41,776 bases of DNA, from NCBI GenBank assembly GCA_029263115.1, contig JAJCYC010000152.1, positions 1-41,776 of the forward strand. Direction: 5' to 3'. The stretch is from Pseudonocardia sp. (GTDB lineage Bacteria > Actinomycetota > Actinomycetes > Mycobacteriales > Pseudonocardiaceae). The translations under genes and the position numbers were made by a program. The notes below the pieces were generated by a model. The model saw only the letters and a list, made by a program, of their open reading frames with translations. It was not told the origin of the DNA and did not search any database. Shown here in pieces: positions 7,708 to 15,685 of the stretch (positions within the stretch are counted from its first letter, which is position 1; each line of letters starts with the position of its first letter).

Positions 7708-9903
7708 TCAGCTGGGCATGCTGGTGATCCGGGCGGATGCGGCGCGGTCGACCTCGGCCGGTGAGAGATCCAGCAGCCGGTCGATCTGCCGGTCGTCCAG
7801 GCCGCGGCTGGACAGCTCGCGGCGGGCGGCCAGCAGGGTCGCGGTGTGCAGGTTCAGCTCCCGACGGGACCTCCGCACGTCGTCGCGGGCCCGCGCCGCC
7901 GTGCGCAGTACCGCCAGCGTGGCGTCCAGGTCGGGTACCAGTTGGGCGACCAGCCGCTCGCGCAGCACGTCGTCCGTCGCCGGGTCAGCTGCACCCGCCG
8001 CCGGCTCCGGTCCGGCGAGACCGGGCAGGTCCGGGCGTTCAGCTGAACGCGCTCCGTCGTCCGACCAGGCGTCGTCCGACCAGGCATTGCCGGGCCCCCG
8101 GTCGTCCGCCGCGGCGCCGGCCGTACCCACCGCCGCGCCGCCGCCCACCGCCGCGCCGCCGCCCACCGCCGCGCTGCCGGCGACCGCGATCGGCTCGGCC
8201 ACCGGGGGGACGGCGCCCGGCGCGCCGGGGGGGCCGGAGCGCTGGGCCTCCAGGCCGGAGACCTGCCGCAACCGCTGCTCGGGCATCAGCACCAGCGCCA
8301 CGAAGCCGAGCAGCAGGACCGCCGCGCCGACCACGAACACCAACGACATCGAGTCGGCGAAGCCCTCCAGGAACGGCCGGGCCAGCCGGGGGTCCAGTCG
8401 CTGGATGAACGACGAGTCGTCCAGCGAGATCGAGCCGGGCCCGGCACCGGACAGCGCGTCGATCACCCGGGCGTCGTCCGGGTTGGCCCGCACCGCCGGG
8501 TCGGTCAGCGCCGCGGCGAACTCGGGCGTGCCGGCCGCCGCGCGGAACGCCGAGGAGATCTTCTCGCCGACCGTGCCGAACAGCAGCGACAGGAACACCG
8601 CCGTGCCCAGCGTGCCGCCCAGCTGGCGGAAGAACGTGGCCGACGCGGTGGCCACCCCCATGTCGCTCGGTGGCATCGCGCTCTGGATCGCCAGGGTCAG
8701 CGGCTGCATGGTGCAGCCCAGCCCCCAGCCGAAGACCACCATGTACAGCGCGGCCTGCCAGAACGGGGTGTCCACCCCGATCCGGGACAGCAGCAGCAGC
8801 CCCACCATCATCAGCGCGGTACCGAGCAGCGGCCAGCGCCACAGCCGGCCGGTGCGCGAGATGATCTGTCCGGAGGTGATCGACATCGACATGATGCCGA
8901 ACATCAGCGGCAGGGTGAGCAGCCCGGCCTGGGTCGGCGAGGCGCCCTTGACGATCTGCAGGTACAGCGGCAGCGCGGCGATCGCGCCGAACATGCCCAT
9001 GCCGGCGATCACCGAGGCCAGCGTGCCCAGCCCGAACACCCGGACCCGGAAGAACCGCGGCGGCAGCAGCGCGTCGTCGCCGTAGCGCCGCTCGATGAAC
9101 ACGAACAGCAGCAGCCCCAGCGCCCCGACCAGGTAGCAGGCCTGCGACGCGGGCGAGGTCCATCCCCACTCCCGCCCCTGCTCGGCGACCAGCAGTAGCG
9201 GCGCCACGCCGGTGACCAGGGCGAGCGCGCCCGGCCAGTCGATCCGGTGCGGCCGCTTCCGGTGCGGGATGTTCAGCACCCGCATCACGATCAGCAGCGC
9301 GATCACGCCCACCGGCAGGTTGATGCCGAACACCCACCGCCACCCGGCGATGCCCAGGATCTCGTCCTGGCCGGCCAGGAAACCACCGACCAGCGGACCG
9401 ATCACGCTGGAGGTGCCGAACACCGCGACGAAGTAGCCCTGGTACTTGGCCCGCTCCCGGGGCGCGACGATGTCGCCGATGATGGTCAGGGCCAGGGAGA
9501 ACAGCCCGCCGGCGCCGAGCCCCTGCAACCCGCGGAACGCCGCCAGCTGGTACATCGACTGGGCGAGCATGCAGGCCAGCGAGCCGACCATGAACAGCGA
9601 GATGGCGAACAGGAACAGCGGCTTGCGCCCGTAGATGTCGGACAGCTTGCCGTACAGCGGGGTGGTCACCGTCGAGGTGATCAGGTAGGCGGTGGTCACC
9701 GAGGCCTGCAGGCTCAGCCCGTTGAGGTCGTCGGCGATGGTGCGTACCGAGGTGGCCACGATGGTCTGGTCCAGCGCGGCCAGGAACATCCCGGCCATCA
9801 GCCCGGCGAAGATGGCCAGGATCTGGCGGTGGCTCAGCAGCGGTGGCTGCTCCGGTGCCTGCTCGGGTGCGGGGGTCGTCGACCCGGTCGTGCTCGTGGT
9901 CAT
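7708..9903 (-). CDS. DHA2-family MFS drug exporter with C-terminal tail
   Basis: This is a proton-driven multidrug exporter of the EmrB/QacA (14-TM) type in the cytoplasmic membrane. Of 731 residues, the first ~540 form the transporter: AALDQTIVATSVRTIADDL near residues 42-60 (DHA2 motif) and KLSDIYGRKPLFL (motif A) are clear. From about residue 540 there is a 190-residue soluble tail: a Gly/Ala/Pro-rich stretch with a repeated GGGAAV unit and an acidic AWSDD repeat, then a charged helical segment (ARDDVRRSRRELNL...DRQIDRLLDL). The tail is far longer than in standard family members. The start overlaps the stop of the upstream MarR gene (ATGA), so the regulator probably controls it. Substrate unknown. 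Confidence 0.92.
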   Translation of the reverse strand: MTTSTTGSTTPAPEQAPEQPPLLSHRQILAIFAGLMAGMFLAALDQTIVATSVRTIADDLNGLSLQASVTTAYLITSTVTTPLYGKLSDIYGRKPLFLFAISLFMVGSLACMLAQSMYQLAAFRGLQGLGAGGLFSLALTIIGDIVAPRERAKYQGYFVAVFGTSSVIGPLVGGFLAGQDEILGIAGWRWVFGINLPVGVIALLIVMRVLNIPHRKRPHRIDWPGALALVTGVAPLLLVAEQGREWGWTSPASQACYLVGALGLLLFVFIERRYGDDALLPPRFFRVRVFGLGTLASVIAGMGMFGAIAALPLYLQIVKGASPTQAGLLTLPLMFGIMSMSITSGQIISRTGRLWRWPLLGTALMMVGLLLLSRIGVDTPFWQAALYMVVFGWGLGCTMQPLTLAIQSAMPPSDMGVATASATFFRQLGGTLGTAVFLSLLFGTVGEKISSAFRAAAGTPEFAAALTDPAVRANPDDARVIDALSGAGPGSISLDDSSFIQRLDPRLARPFLEGFADSMSLVFVVGAAVLLLGFVALVLMPEQRLRQVSGLEAQRSGPPGAPGAVPPVAEPIAVAGSAAVGGGAAVGGGAAVGTAGAAADDRGPGNAWSDDAWSDDGARSAERPDLPGLAGPEPAAGAADPATDDVLRERLVAQLVPDLDATLAVLRTAARARDDVRRSRRELNLHTATLLAARRELSSRGLDDRQIDRLLDLSPAEVDRAASARITSMPS
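8035..8050. repeat. GCGTTCAGCTGAACGC palindrome in MFS tail
   Basis: This is a perfect 16-bp palindrome within the low-complexity tail region of the MFS gene. It matches copies at 5104-5125, 35745-35760 and 35777-35792. Its position in a non-conserved linker fits insertion of a dispersed repeat. Confidence 0.6.
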
Positions 9904-10388
9904 GTATGGGTGTCCCTCAGGTGGTACCGCTCGAAGTCGTCGTTGAACCGGCCGACCAGCTCGCACAGCGCGCGGCGGTCGGCCTCGGGCCAGTGCGCGA
10001 GGAGTTCGGCGAAGTGCCGGTTGCGGGCGCGGCGCTTGTCCTCGAAGGTGCGCACGCCCAGCTCGGTGGCCGCCAGCAGGCTGGCCCGGCCGTCGCTGGG
10101 GTCGGGCCGGCGGGCCACCAGGCCGAGCCGCACCAGCTGGGTGGCCTGCCGGCTGACCGTGGAGATGTCGGAGTGTACGGCGTCGGCCAGCGCGCTGAGC
10201 CGCTGCGGCCCGGTCTTCACCAGGGCGACCAACAGCAGGTACGCCGCGCGCTCCAACCCGTCGCCCTGCTGCGCGACGTAGCGGGTGTGCGCCCGCTCGA
10301 ACAGCCTGGTGAGCCGGATCAGCTCGCCGCTGAGCTGCTCGTACTCGGCCTCCGGCCCGCTCAGTGCGGGCGCCTGCACGGTATCCAC
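9900..10388 (-). CDS. MarR-family transcriptional regulator
   Basis: This is a dimeric winged-helix repressor, likely for the coupled MFS exporter. The HTH region is RLSALADAVHSDISTVSRQATQLVRLGLVARRPDPSDGRASLLAATELG, including the DxRA-type wing (DGRAS). I chose GTG 10388, preceded at good spacing by GGGAGATGG, giving 162 residues, normal for the family. An in-frame ATG at 10478 would add 30 residues that are unlike MarR N-termini and would place coding sequence over the operator-like palindromes. The gene overlaps the exporter start by four bases. It probably responds to the exporter's substrate, as is common for MarR-MFS pairs; the ligand is unknown. Confidence 0.88.
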   Translation of the reverse strand: MDTVQAPALSGPEAEYEQLSGELIRLTRLFERAHTRYVAQQGDGLERAAYLLLVALVKTGPQRLSALADAVHSDISTVSRQATQLVRLGLVARRPDPSDGRASLLAATELGVRTFEDKRRARNRHFAELLAHWPEADRRALCELVGRFNDDFERYHLRDTHT

Positions 10389-10444
10389 CGGCGACCATCT
10401 CCCGTCCACGTCGGGCCGAACTCCGTCGAGCCCCGTCGGTTTGC

Positions 10445-10475
10445 TTGTCGCATACAACCACTTGCTCGTTACAAG
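10445..10475. promoter_or_regulatory. Two operator-like palindromes upstream of marR-type gene
   Basis: Two inverted repeats lie close together: TTGT-CGCAT-ACAA (10445-10457) and CTTG-CTCGTTA-CAAG (10461-10475). Both resemble the short-arm, TTG/CAA-ended sites bound by MarR-family proteins. They sit 57-87 bp before the proposed start of the regulator and 54-84 bp before the divergent acyl-CoA dehydrogenase, so the regulator could control both directions. Binding is inferred. Confidence 0.5.
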
Positions 10476-10528
10476 CATGCATGTGGTCGAGGTAGTCCCA
10501 CCAGCCTCAGCTCATTAGGCTGCCCGGT

Positions 10529-11677
10529 ATGGAGGAGTCGGATTTCCAGGACGTGCTGGCGTCGGTGCGGCGGTTCGTCCGCGAGCGGGTGGTGCCGATC
10601 GAGGCCGAGATCGACGAAAAGGACGAGATCCCGGAGCCGATCCGGGACGCCTGCAAGTCGATGGGTCTCTACGGGTTCGCCATCCCCGAGCAGTACGGCG
10701 GGCTCGGGCTGCCACTGAGCCAGGAGGTGCGGCTGGTCTTCGAGCTCGGTTACACCACGCCGGCGCTGCGCTCCATGTTCGGCACCAACAACGGGATCGC
10801 CGGGCACGTGCTGCTCGAGGGCGGCACCGAGGAGCAGAAGAACGAGTGGCTGCCGAAACTGGCCAGCGGCGAGCTCACCGCCTCGTTCGCCCTCACCGAG
10901 GACGACGCCGGCTCCGACCCGTCCGGCCTGGCCACCACCGCGCGCCGGGAGGGTGACCGCTGGGTGCTCAACGGGTCGAAGCGCTACATCACCAACGCCC
11001 CGCTGGCCGAGGTGTTCATGGTGTTCGCCCGCACCGACCCTGACGGCCCCGCGCAGCGCGGGATCTCCGCGTTCCTGGTGCCCCGGGGTGCGCCCGGGCT
11101 GAGCGTTGGTCCCCGGGACCACAAGATGGGCCAGTTCGGCGCCTGGACCTCCGACGTGTACCTGGACGAGGTGACCGTCGGCGCCGGCGCGCTGATCGGC
11201 GGCGAGGACGGCCTGCACCGCGGCTTCGTCACCGCGATGCGCTGCCTGGCGCACGGCCGCGCGCACATCGCCGCGATGTGCGTCGGGATGGCCGAGAGAC
11301 TGGTCGACGAGTCGGTGACGTTCGCCCGGGAACGCGAGCAGGGCGGCCGCAAGATCGGCGGGTACCAGCTTGTCCAGGGCCTGGTCGCGGATTCGGTGAC
11401 CGACTACCGGGCCGGCCGGGCGCTCGTCCAGGCGGCCGCCGCCGCGTTCGACGACGGCAGCGACACCGTCGTCGGGCCGTCCAGCGCGAAGTACTTCGCC
11501 TCGGAGATGGTCGGCCGGGTCGCCGACCGCGCTGTGCAGATCCACGGCGGGGCCGGCTACATGCGCGGCGTCGCGGTCGAGCGGTTCTACCGCGACGCCC
11601 GGCTGTTCCGGATCTACGAGGGCACCAGCCAGATCCAGCAGGTGATCATCGCCCGCGGCGTCCTCGGCAAGCTCTGA
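10529..11677 (+). CDS. Acyl-CoA dehydrogenase
   Basis: This FAD enzyme oxidises acyl-CoA to trans-2-enoyl-CoA in fatty-acid or branched-chain catabolism. The 382-residue length is standard. Visible signatures are FALTEDDAGSDPSGLATTARR (FAD/substrate loop), GSKRYITNAP, KYFASEMVGRVADRAVQIHGGAGYMR and YEGTSQIQQVIIAR. Glu364 in IYEGTSQIQ occupies the catalytic-base position of the short- and medium-chain enzymes. It is divergent from the MarR-MFS pair and convergent with an enoyl-CoA hydratase. A MarR operator-like region lies in its promoter. Exact chain-length specificity cannot be told from sequence alone. Confidence 0.93.
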   Translation: MEESDFQDVLASVRRFVRERVVPIEAEIDEKDEIPEPIRDACKSMGLYGFAIPEQYGGLGLPLSQEVRLVFELGYTTPALRSMFGTNNGIAGHVLLEGGTEEQKNEWLPKLASGELTASFALTEDDAGSDPSGLATTARREGDRWVLNGSKRYITNAPLAEVFMVFARTDPDGPAQRGISAFLVPRGAPGLSVGPRDHKMGQFGAWTSDVYLDEVTVGAGALIGGEDGLHRGFVTAMRCLAHGRAHIAAMCVGMAERLVDESVTFAREREQGGRKIGGYQLVQGLVADSVTDYRAGRALVQAAAAAFDDGSDTVVGPSSAKYFASEMVGRVADRAVQIHGGAGYMRGVAVERFYRDARLFRIYEGTSQIQQVIIARGVLGKL

Positions 11678-11705
11678 CCGGGGTCACCGACCGCCGACAC
11701 CAACC

Positions 11706-11741
11706 GCGTGACTCGCGGGCACGAAGTGCGTGACTCGCGGG
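11706..11741. repeat. Direct repeat GCGTGACTCGCGGG (two copies)
   Basis: Two exact 14-bp copies (11706-11719 and 11728-11741), 22 bases apart, fill the gap between the convergent acyl-CoA dehydrogenase and enoyl-CoA hydratase genes. The spacer (CACGAAGT) makes it look like the start of a short tandem array. No strong hairpin with a U tract is present. Confidence 0.6.
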
Positions 11742-11750
11742 GGAGTGCGC

Positions 11751-12608
11751 TCAGGGGAGGGGGGTGAACGGGCGCTCGGGCCACCAGGGGTAGACCGGGG
11801 GTAGGTCGGCGGGGACCCGGCCGGGGTAGCGCGCCGGCCGCTTCTCCAGGAACGACTCCACGCCCTCGCGCGCGTCCGGGCCGTGGCCCACCTGGGTCAG
11901 CGCGCGCGACTCCACCCGGTTGGCCTCGATCGGGTGGTCCGCGCCGAGCATCCGCCACATCAGCTGCTTGATCACCGTCACCGACACCGGGGCGGCCTCG
12001 GCGATCTCCCGGGCCAGCTCCAGTGCGGCGCCCAGCAGCTCGTCGGCCGGGTGCACCGAGCGGACCAGGCGGGCCTCCAGCGCCTCGGCCGCGCCGAACA
12101 GCCGGCCGGTCATCGTCCACTCCAGCGCCCGGGAGATGCCCACGACCCGGGGCAGGAACCAGCTCGTGCAGCCCTCGGCGGTGATGCCGCGCCGGGCGAA
12201 CACGAAGCCCATCTTCGCGGTGTCCGCGATCAACCGGATGTCCATCGGCAGGGTCATGGACGCGCCGATGCCGACCGCCGGACCGTTGATCGCGGCGATC
12301 ACCGGTTTGCCGCACTCGAAGGTGCGCAGGTTGAGCGCGCCGCCGATGTCCTGGTGGTCCGGGTCGTCCAGGGCGAACGTCTTGCCGGCCGCGGCCAGAT
12401 CGGCTCCGGCGCAGAAGGCCCGCCCGGCACCGGTGACCACCAGCACCCGCACGTCGTTGTCCACGTCCGCCTCGTCGTACATCCGGGTCAGGTCGTCGTA
12501 CATCTGCGGGGTGTAGGCGTTGAGCCGCTCCGGCCGGTTCAACCGGACCAGCTGGACGCCGACCGGGACGTCGCCACCGCGCTCGATCTCAAGGGTCTCG
12601 TAGCTCAC
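11751..12608 (-). CDS. Enoyl-CoA hydratase/isomerase (crotonase family)
   Basis: This crotonase-fold enzyme of 285 residues probably hydrates enoyl-CoA esters. Family features are LVRLNRPERLNAYTPQM, VLVVTGAGRAFCAGADL (oxyanion-hole strand, CAGADL), INGPAVGIGASMTLPMDIRLIADTAKMGFVFARRGI and AEGCTSWFLPRVVG, where the Glu matches the catalytic Glu164 position of rat crotonase. The other classical Glu (144) is not obvious, so an isomerase or a modified activity is possible. It ends convergently with the acyl-CoA dehydrogenase, whose product would be a suitable substrate. The ATG at 12608 gives a normal N-terminus (MSYETLEIERGG). Confidence 0.92.
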   Translation of the reverse strand: MSYETLEIERGGDVPVGVQLVRLNRPERLNAYTPQMYDDLTRMYDEADVDNDVRVLVVTGAGRAFCAGADLAAAGKTFALDDPDHQDIGGALNLRTFECGKPVIAAINGPAVGIGASMTLPMDIRLIADTAKMGFVFARRGITAEGCTSWFLPRVVGISRALEWTMTGRLFGAAEALEARLVRSVHPADELLGAALELAREIAEAAPVSVTVIKQLMWRMLGADHPIEANRVESRALTQVGHGPDAREGVESFLEKRPARYPGRVPADLPPVYPWWPERPFTPLP

Positions 12609-12941
12609 GAACCGGACTTTAGCCGCTGCCGCGTCGCCGTGATCCCGACCGTTTACGTTCTGACGAAACCTTTGGGCAGGTCAGTGCCGTGGTCGGTCCC
12701 GACGTCAGGCGGTACGCCGATCCGGTACCGGGTCACCCGAGTAGGCGAGTTGCCCTCCGGCATCTGTTCGATCTACCGTTGAGACGGTTCGGACAGCCGA
12801 GCCCGGTGTGTACCTGTCCGCCGGTGCCAGGGTCACGGGCCGTGAGGTCCCGGTGTGAAGTCGCCACGGGGACCAGGTCTCCTCCTCGCCTGGTTGAGTC
12901 CGCGCACGACGCGGGCCCCCGTACGTCTGGGTCACTCTGCG
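12609..12941. other. 333-bp divergent intergenic region
   Basis: This stretch separates the divergent enoyl-CoA hydratase and small hypothetical genes. It holds a short hairpin ACCGT-TGAG-ACGGT (about 12774-12787) and several GGTCAC/ACCGGG-type repeats. I found no convincing gene and could not match it to a riboswitch class. It should contain promoters for both genes. Confidence 0.4.
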
Positions 12942-13391
12942 ATGAACGCATACGCGTCCGCTCCGTCCCTGCTTCCCGCCCCGGCCCCGTCCGCCGCCGG
13001 CTCGCCGGCGTTGGTCCGGTTCACCGTGACCGGGCTGCTGGCCACCATCGACGCCCACCGCACCGGCCGACTGTCGCTGGCCCGGTTCTGCTGGGAGCTG
13101 TCCACCCGGATCGACCAGTTGGCCACCCTGGGCGCCCCGGCGCGGGTGGTGACCCGTCTGCGGTGGCTGCACCGGTCCGTCGAGCGGCTGACGACCGAGC
13201 TGGCCGCCGTCGGCGGGCACGAACTCTCCCGCCACCAGCGGGACTCGCTGGCCGCCACCGTGGCGGCGCTGCGCGCCGTGCTGGCCACCCTGAACCCCGG
13301 CCCGCTCGACCCGGGCGGCGCCGGCCGACCCGCGTCGCCGGTCATGGCCACGCGGTCCGGGTTGGCAGCGCCGTCTCGGTTGGCCGCGTGA
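12942..13391 (+). CDS. Small helical protein of unknown function
   Basis: This is a 149-residue protein that I do not recognise. From ATG 12942 it reads MNAYASAPSLLPAPAPS, an Ala/Pro-rich lead, then a helical body (FTVTGLLATIDAHRTGRLSLARFCWELSTRIDQL, VVTRLRWLHRSVERLTTELAAVGG, RDSLAATVAALRAVLATL) and a disordered tail. There is no signal peptide or membrane segment. Upstream in-frame sequence to 12855 is less protein-like and was left out. Codon bias supports coding. The helical core with repeated Arg/Leu positions could be a dimerisation or adaptor domain, but no function can be assigned. Confidence 0.6.
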   Translation: MNAYASAPSLLPAPAPSAAGSPALVRFTVTGLLATIDAHRTGRLSLARFCWELSTRIDQLATLGAPARVVTRLRWLHRSVERLTTELAAVGGHELSRHQRDSLAATVAALRAVLATLNPGPLDPGGAGRPASPVMATRSGLAAPSRLAA

Positions 13392-13408
13392 CCGTGACCG
13401 GGGTCCGG

Positions 13409-13455
13409 CCGCGGTCACCGGACCGGTCACCGGCGGCGGCCACCGGTCACCAGAG
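13409..13455. repeat. Repeated GGTCACC units after small gene
   Basis: Three GGTCACC units flanked by CCGG (CGGTCACCGG, CCGGTCACCGG, CCGGTCACC) occur in the gap between the convergent small hypothetical and VOC genes. They can pair with the upstream GTGACCG at 13391-13398 and may act as a terminator, though no U tract follows. Confidence 0.35.
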
Positions 13456-13502
13456 CGGCCAGCCGCAGCTCCGATCACCGGCGCCGCAGACCTCGGTGGC
13501 CG

Positions 13503-13883
13503 CTACCCGCTGCCGTAGGGGCGGGTGAGGATCTCCAGGTAGTGCCCGTCCGGGCTCGGGAAGTAGCAGCCCCGCCCGCCGTCGTTGGTGTTGATCTCGC
13601 CGGGGTGGTTCTGCGTGGGGTCGGCCCAGTAGTCCAGGCCGCGGGCGGTGATCCGGCCGAACACCTCGTCGAACTCGCGCTCGCTGATCAGGAACGCGTA
13701 GTGCTGCGAGGGGATGTCGCCGTCCGTACTGATGAAGTCCAGACTCATGTTGTTCGCCAGTTCGACGACCATGAACGGCCCGAACGCTGTCGGCGCCGGC
13801 AGCCCGAGCAGTTCGGCGAGGTCGGCGGCGGACGCCTCCTTGTCCCGGGAGGCCACGATGGTGTGGTTCAGCTCGACAGCCAT
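13503..13883 (-). CDS. VOC (glyoxalase/dioxygenase) superfamily protein
   Basis: This 126-residue single-module protein has the vicinal oxygen chelate fold. The likely metal ligands are His7 in ELNHTIV, His62 in SQHYAFL and the Glu in GHYLEILTRP, with GRGCYFPSPDGHYLEI as the typical C-terminal strand. The N-terminal MAVELNHTIVASRDKEASAADLAELLGLP also matches the family. Members range from glyoxalase-like enzymes to antibiotic-binding proteins, and nothing nearby indicates a substrate. It is monocistronic, convergent with the upstream small hypothetical gene. Confidence 0.85.
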   Translation of the reverse strand: MAVELNHTIVASRDKEASAADLAELLGLPAPTAFGPFMVVELANNMSLDFISTDGDIPSQHYAFLISEREFDEVFGRITARGLDYWADPTQNHPGEINTNDGGRGCYFPSPDGHYLEILTRPYGSG

Positions 13884-13977
13884 GCCCCCGACGCTACGCC
13901 CGGCGGCCCGGGACCGCAGACGCCATTTCGGCCGGGTCGGCGCCGGTCAGCGGGTCGAGCCAGGCCGGGGGCGCCGA

Positions 13978-14226
13978 TCAGCCGCGGTCGAACTCGGCGC
14001 GGCCGGCCGGGGTCAACCGGGCGGGCGCGCGGCCGGCGCCGGGCGTCGGCACGGCCAGCAGACCGGCCTGCAGCAGCCGTAGCGCAGCTCCGGTGTCGCA
14101 GAACACCCGGCCGTCCACCCAGAGCACCGGTAGCGAACCGGACAGCAGTTCACAGCGGCCGGCGGCGACCGCGCGCAGCAGCGCCACGTCGCGCCCGCAC
14201 ACCGGTCGGTCGGTGACCTCGGACAT
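13978..14226 (-). CDS. Small hypothetical protein
   Basis: This is an 82-residue protein from ATG 14226, preceded by a GGGGAG ribosome site. It contains RDVALLRAVAAGRCELLSGSLPVLWVDGRVFCDTGAALRLLQAGLL and ends with RAPARLTPAGRAEFDRG. The C-terminal LTPAGRAEF pattern resembles the last helix-wing of small winged-helix regulators, and LLRAVAAGRCEL could be a helical start, so a small DNA-binding protein is possible but unproven. A perfect palindrome and a tandem repeat occur within 120 bp upstream, which fits regulated expression. I do not recognise the family. Confidence 0.55.
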   Translation of the reverse strand: MSEVTDRPVCGRDVALLRAVAAGRCELLSGSLPVLWVDGRVFCDTGAALRLLQAGLLAVPTPGAGRAPARLTPAGRAEFDRG

Positions 14227-14285
14227 CTGGGACTCCCCTCGGGTGGGCGAGGGGTCAGTGTGACCAGCGGCACCCGGCGGTCGCC

Positions 14286-14346
14286 TCGTCTGGTTAGACG
14301 AAACGGCCGCCGTGTCCGATCTGTGACGCGGGTCCGATCTGCGACG
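14286..14346. promoter_or_regulatory. Palindrome and tandem repeat before small gene
   Basis: TCGTCT-GGTT-AGACGA (14286-14301) is a perfect 6-bp-arm inverted repeat about 60 bp upstream of the 14226 start. Next to it are two copies of GTCCGATCTG(T/C)GACG (14314-14328 and 14332-14346), spaced 18 bp apart. Together they look like an operator plus direct-repeat activator site. The bound regulator is unknown; autoregulation by the small gene is a possibility. Confidence 0.4.
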
Positions 14347-14449
14347 TGTGCCGGCCAGCTCGGTCATCCCGACCCTCCTCGGTTGATCTCTACCGGGATG
14401 ATCGGCGCCGCGGCCGGTGGTGTTTCAGGTCACCGGGCCATTTCCCACG

Positions 14450-15685
14450 TTATGAGAGCCGCTCGAAGATCGCGGTGAGGCCCTGCCCGCCGCCGATGCA
14501 CATGGTCTCCAGGCCGTACCGCGCCTCGCGGCGGTCCAGCTCGCGCAGCATGCTGGCCAGGATCCGCCCGCCGGTGGCGCCGACCGGGTGGCCGAGCGAG
14601 ATGCCGGAGCCGTTGACGTTGAACCGCTCGTCGCCGGCCGGGTCCAGCTTCCATTCCCGGGTGCACGCCAGCACCTGGGCGGCGAACGCCTCGTTCAGCT
14701 CGATCAGGTCCATGTCGTTCATCGACAGCCCGGCGCGCTCCAGCGCCTTCGCCGACGACGGCACCGGGCCGATGCCCATGGTCTTCGGCGGCACCCCGGC
14801 CACCGCCCAGGACACCAGCCGGGCCAGCGGCCGCAACCCGTGCTCGGCGGCCTTCTCCGGGGTGGTGACGATGCACAGTGCGGCGCCGTCGTTCTGCCCG
14901 GACGCGTTGCCGGCGGTCACCGTCGACTCCGGGTCGGACCTGCCCAGGATCGGCTTGAGCTTCGCCAGGGTCTCCATCGAGGTGTCCGGGCGGATGTGCT
15001 CGTCGGAGTCCACTGTGATGTTTCCGGCGTCGCGCCTCCGGCCGGGCACGGTGACCGGGACGATCTCGTCGGCGAACTTCCCGGCCGCGGCGGCCGCGGC
15101 GGCCTTGCGGTGGCTGGCGACGGCCAGCTCGTCCTGCTCGTCGCGCGGGATCGAGTACTCCCTGCGCAGGTTCTCCGCCGTCTCGATCATTCCGCCGGGC
15201 ACCGGGAAGTTCACCCCGCCGGCGGTGACCCGGCCCCGGGCCAGCGCGTCGTGCAGCGCCACGGATGGCGCCCCCTTGATCCCCCAGCGCATCGAGGTGG
15301 AGTAGAACGGCGCGTTGCTCATCGACTCCGCGCCACCGGCGAACACCAGCTCGGCGACCCCGGTCTGCACCTGCATGGCGCCGAGCAGGACGGCCTGCAG
15401 CCCGGAGCCGCAGCGGCGGTCCAGCTGCAGCCCGGTGACCGACACCGGCAGCCCGGCGTCCAGCGCCACCACCCGGCCGAACGCCGGGGCGTCCATCGTC
15501 GGGTAGCAGTTGCCCATGATCACGTCGTCGACCGCGTCCACCGGCAGCCCGGTGCGCTCGATCAACGCCCGCGCCACCGCCGCGCCCAGGGCGTGCGCCG
15601 GAAGGTCCTTGAAGCCCCCGCCGAAGCCGCCCACCGGGGTGCGCAGCGGCTCGCAGACGACCGCCGTACCGAGCGTGCCCGCCAT
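14450..15685 (-). CDS. Thiolase (acetyl-CoA acyltransferase)
   Basis: This thiolase-fold enzyme cleaves or condenses 3-ketoacyl-CoA. The 411-residue length is usual. The nucleophile Cys is in QLDRRCGSGLQA, the His base is in GISLGHPVGATGGRI, and the second Cys is in MCIGGGQGL near the C-terminus. ELNEAFAAQ and VTAGNASGQNDGAA are further signatures. ATG 15685 overlaps the MaoC-like gene stop by one base (TGATG), so the two are cotranscribed. With the hydratase and the decayed SDR upstream, this was probably a beta-oxidation-like module of hydratase, dehydrogenase and thiolase. Confidence 0.94.
   Translation of the reverse strand: MAGTLGTAVVCEPLRTPVGGFGGGFKDLPAHALGAAVARALIERTGLPVDAVDDVIMGNCYPTMDAPAFGRVVALDAGLPVSVTGLQLDRRCGSGLQAVLLGAMQVQTGVAELVFAGGAESMSNAPFYSTSMRWGIKGAPSVALHDALARGRVTAGGVNFPVPGGMIETAENLRREYSIPRDEQDELAVASHRKAAAAAAAGKFADEIVPVTVPGRRRDAGNITVDSDEHIRPDTSMETLAKLKPILGRSDPESTVTAGNASGQNDGAALCIVTTPEKAAEHGLRPLARLVSWAVAGVPPKTMGIGPVPSSAKALERAGLSMNDMDLIELNEAFAAQVLACTREWKLDPAGDERFNVNGSGISLGHPVGATGGRILASMLRELDRREARYGLETMCIGGGQGLTAIFERLS

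Noticed and set aside
9247-10281. Plus-strand ORF across the MFS and MarR genes
   Set aside because: Shadow frame with His/Gln/Arg-rich composition; both genes on the other strand have conserved motifs.
12609-12941. Possible riboswitch or structured RNA in the intergenic region
   Set aside because: A short hairpin and GGTCAC repeats exist, but I could not fit any known riboswitch core and the sequence is too GC-rich to judge by eye.
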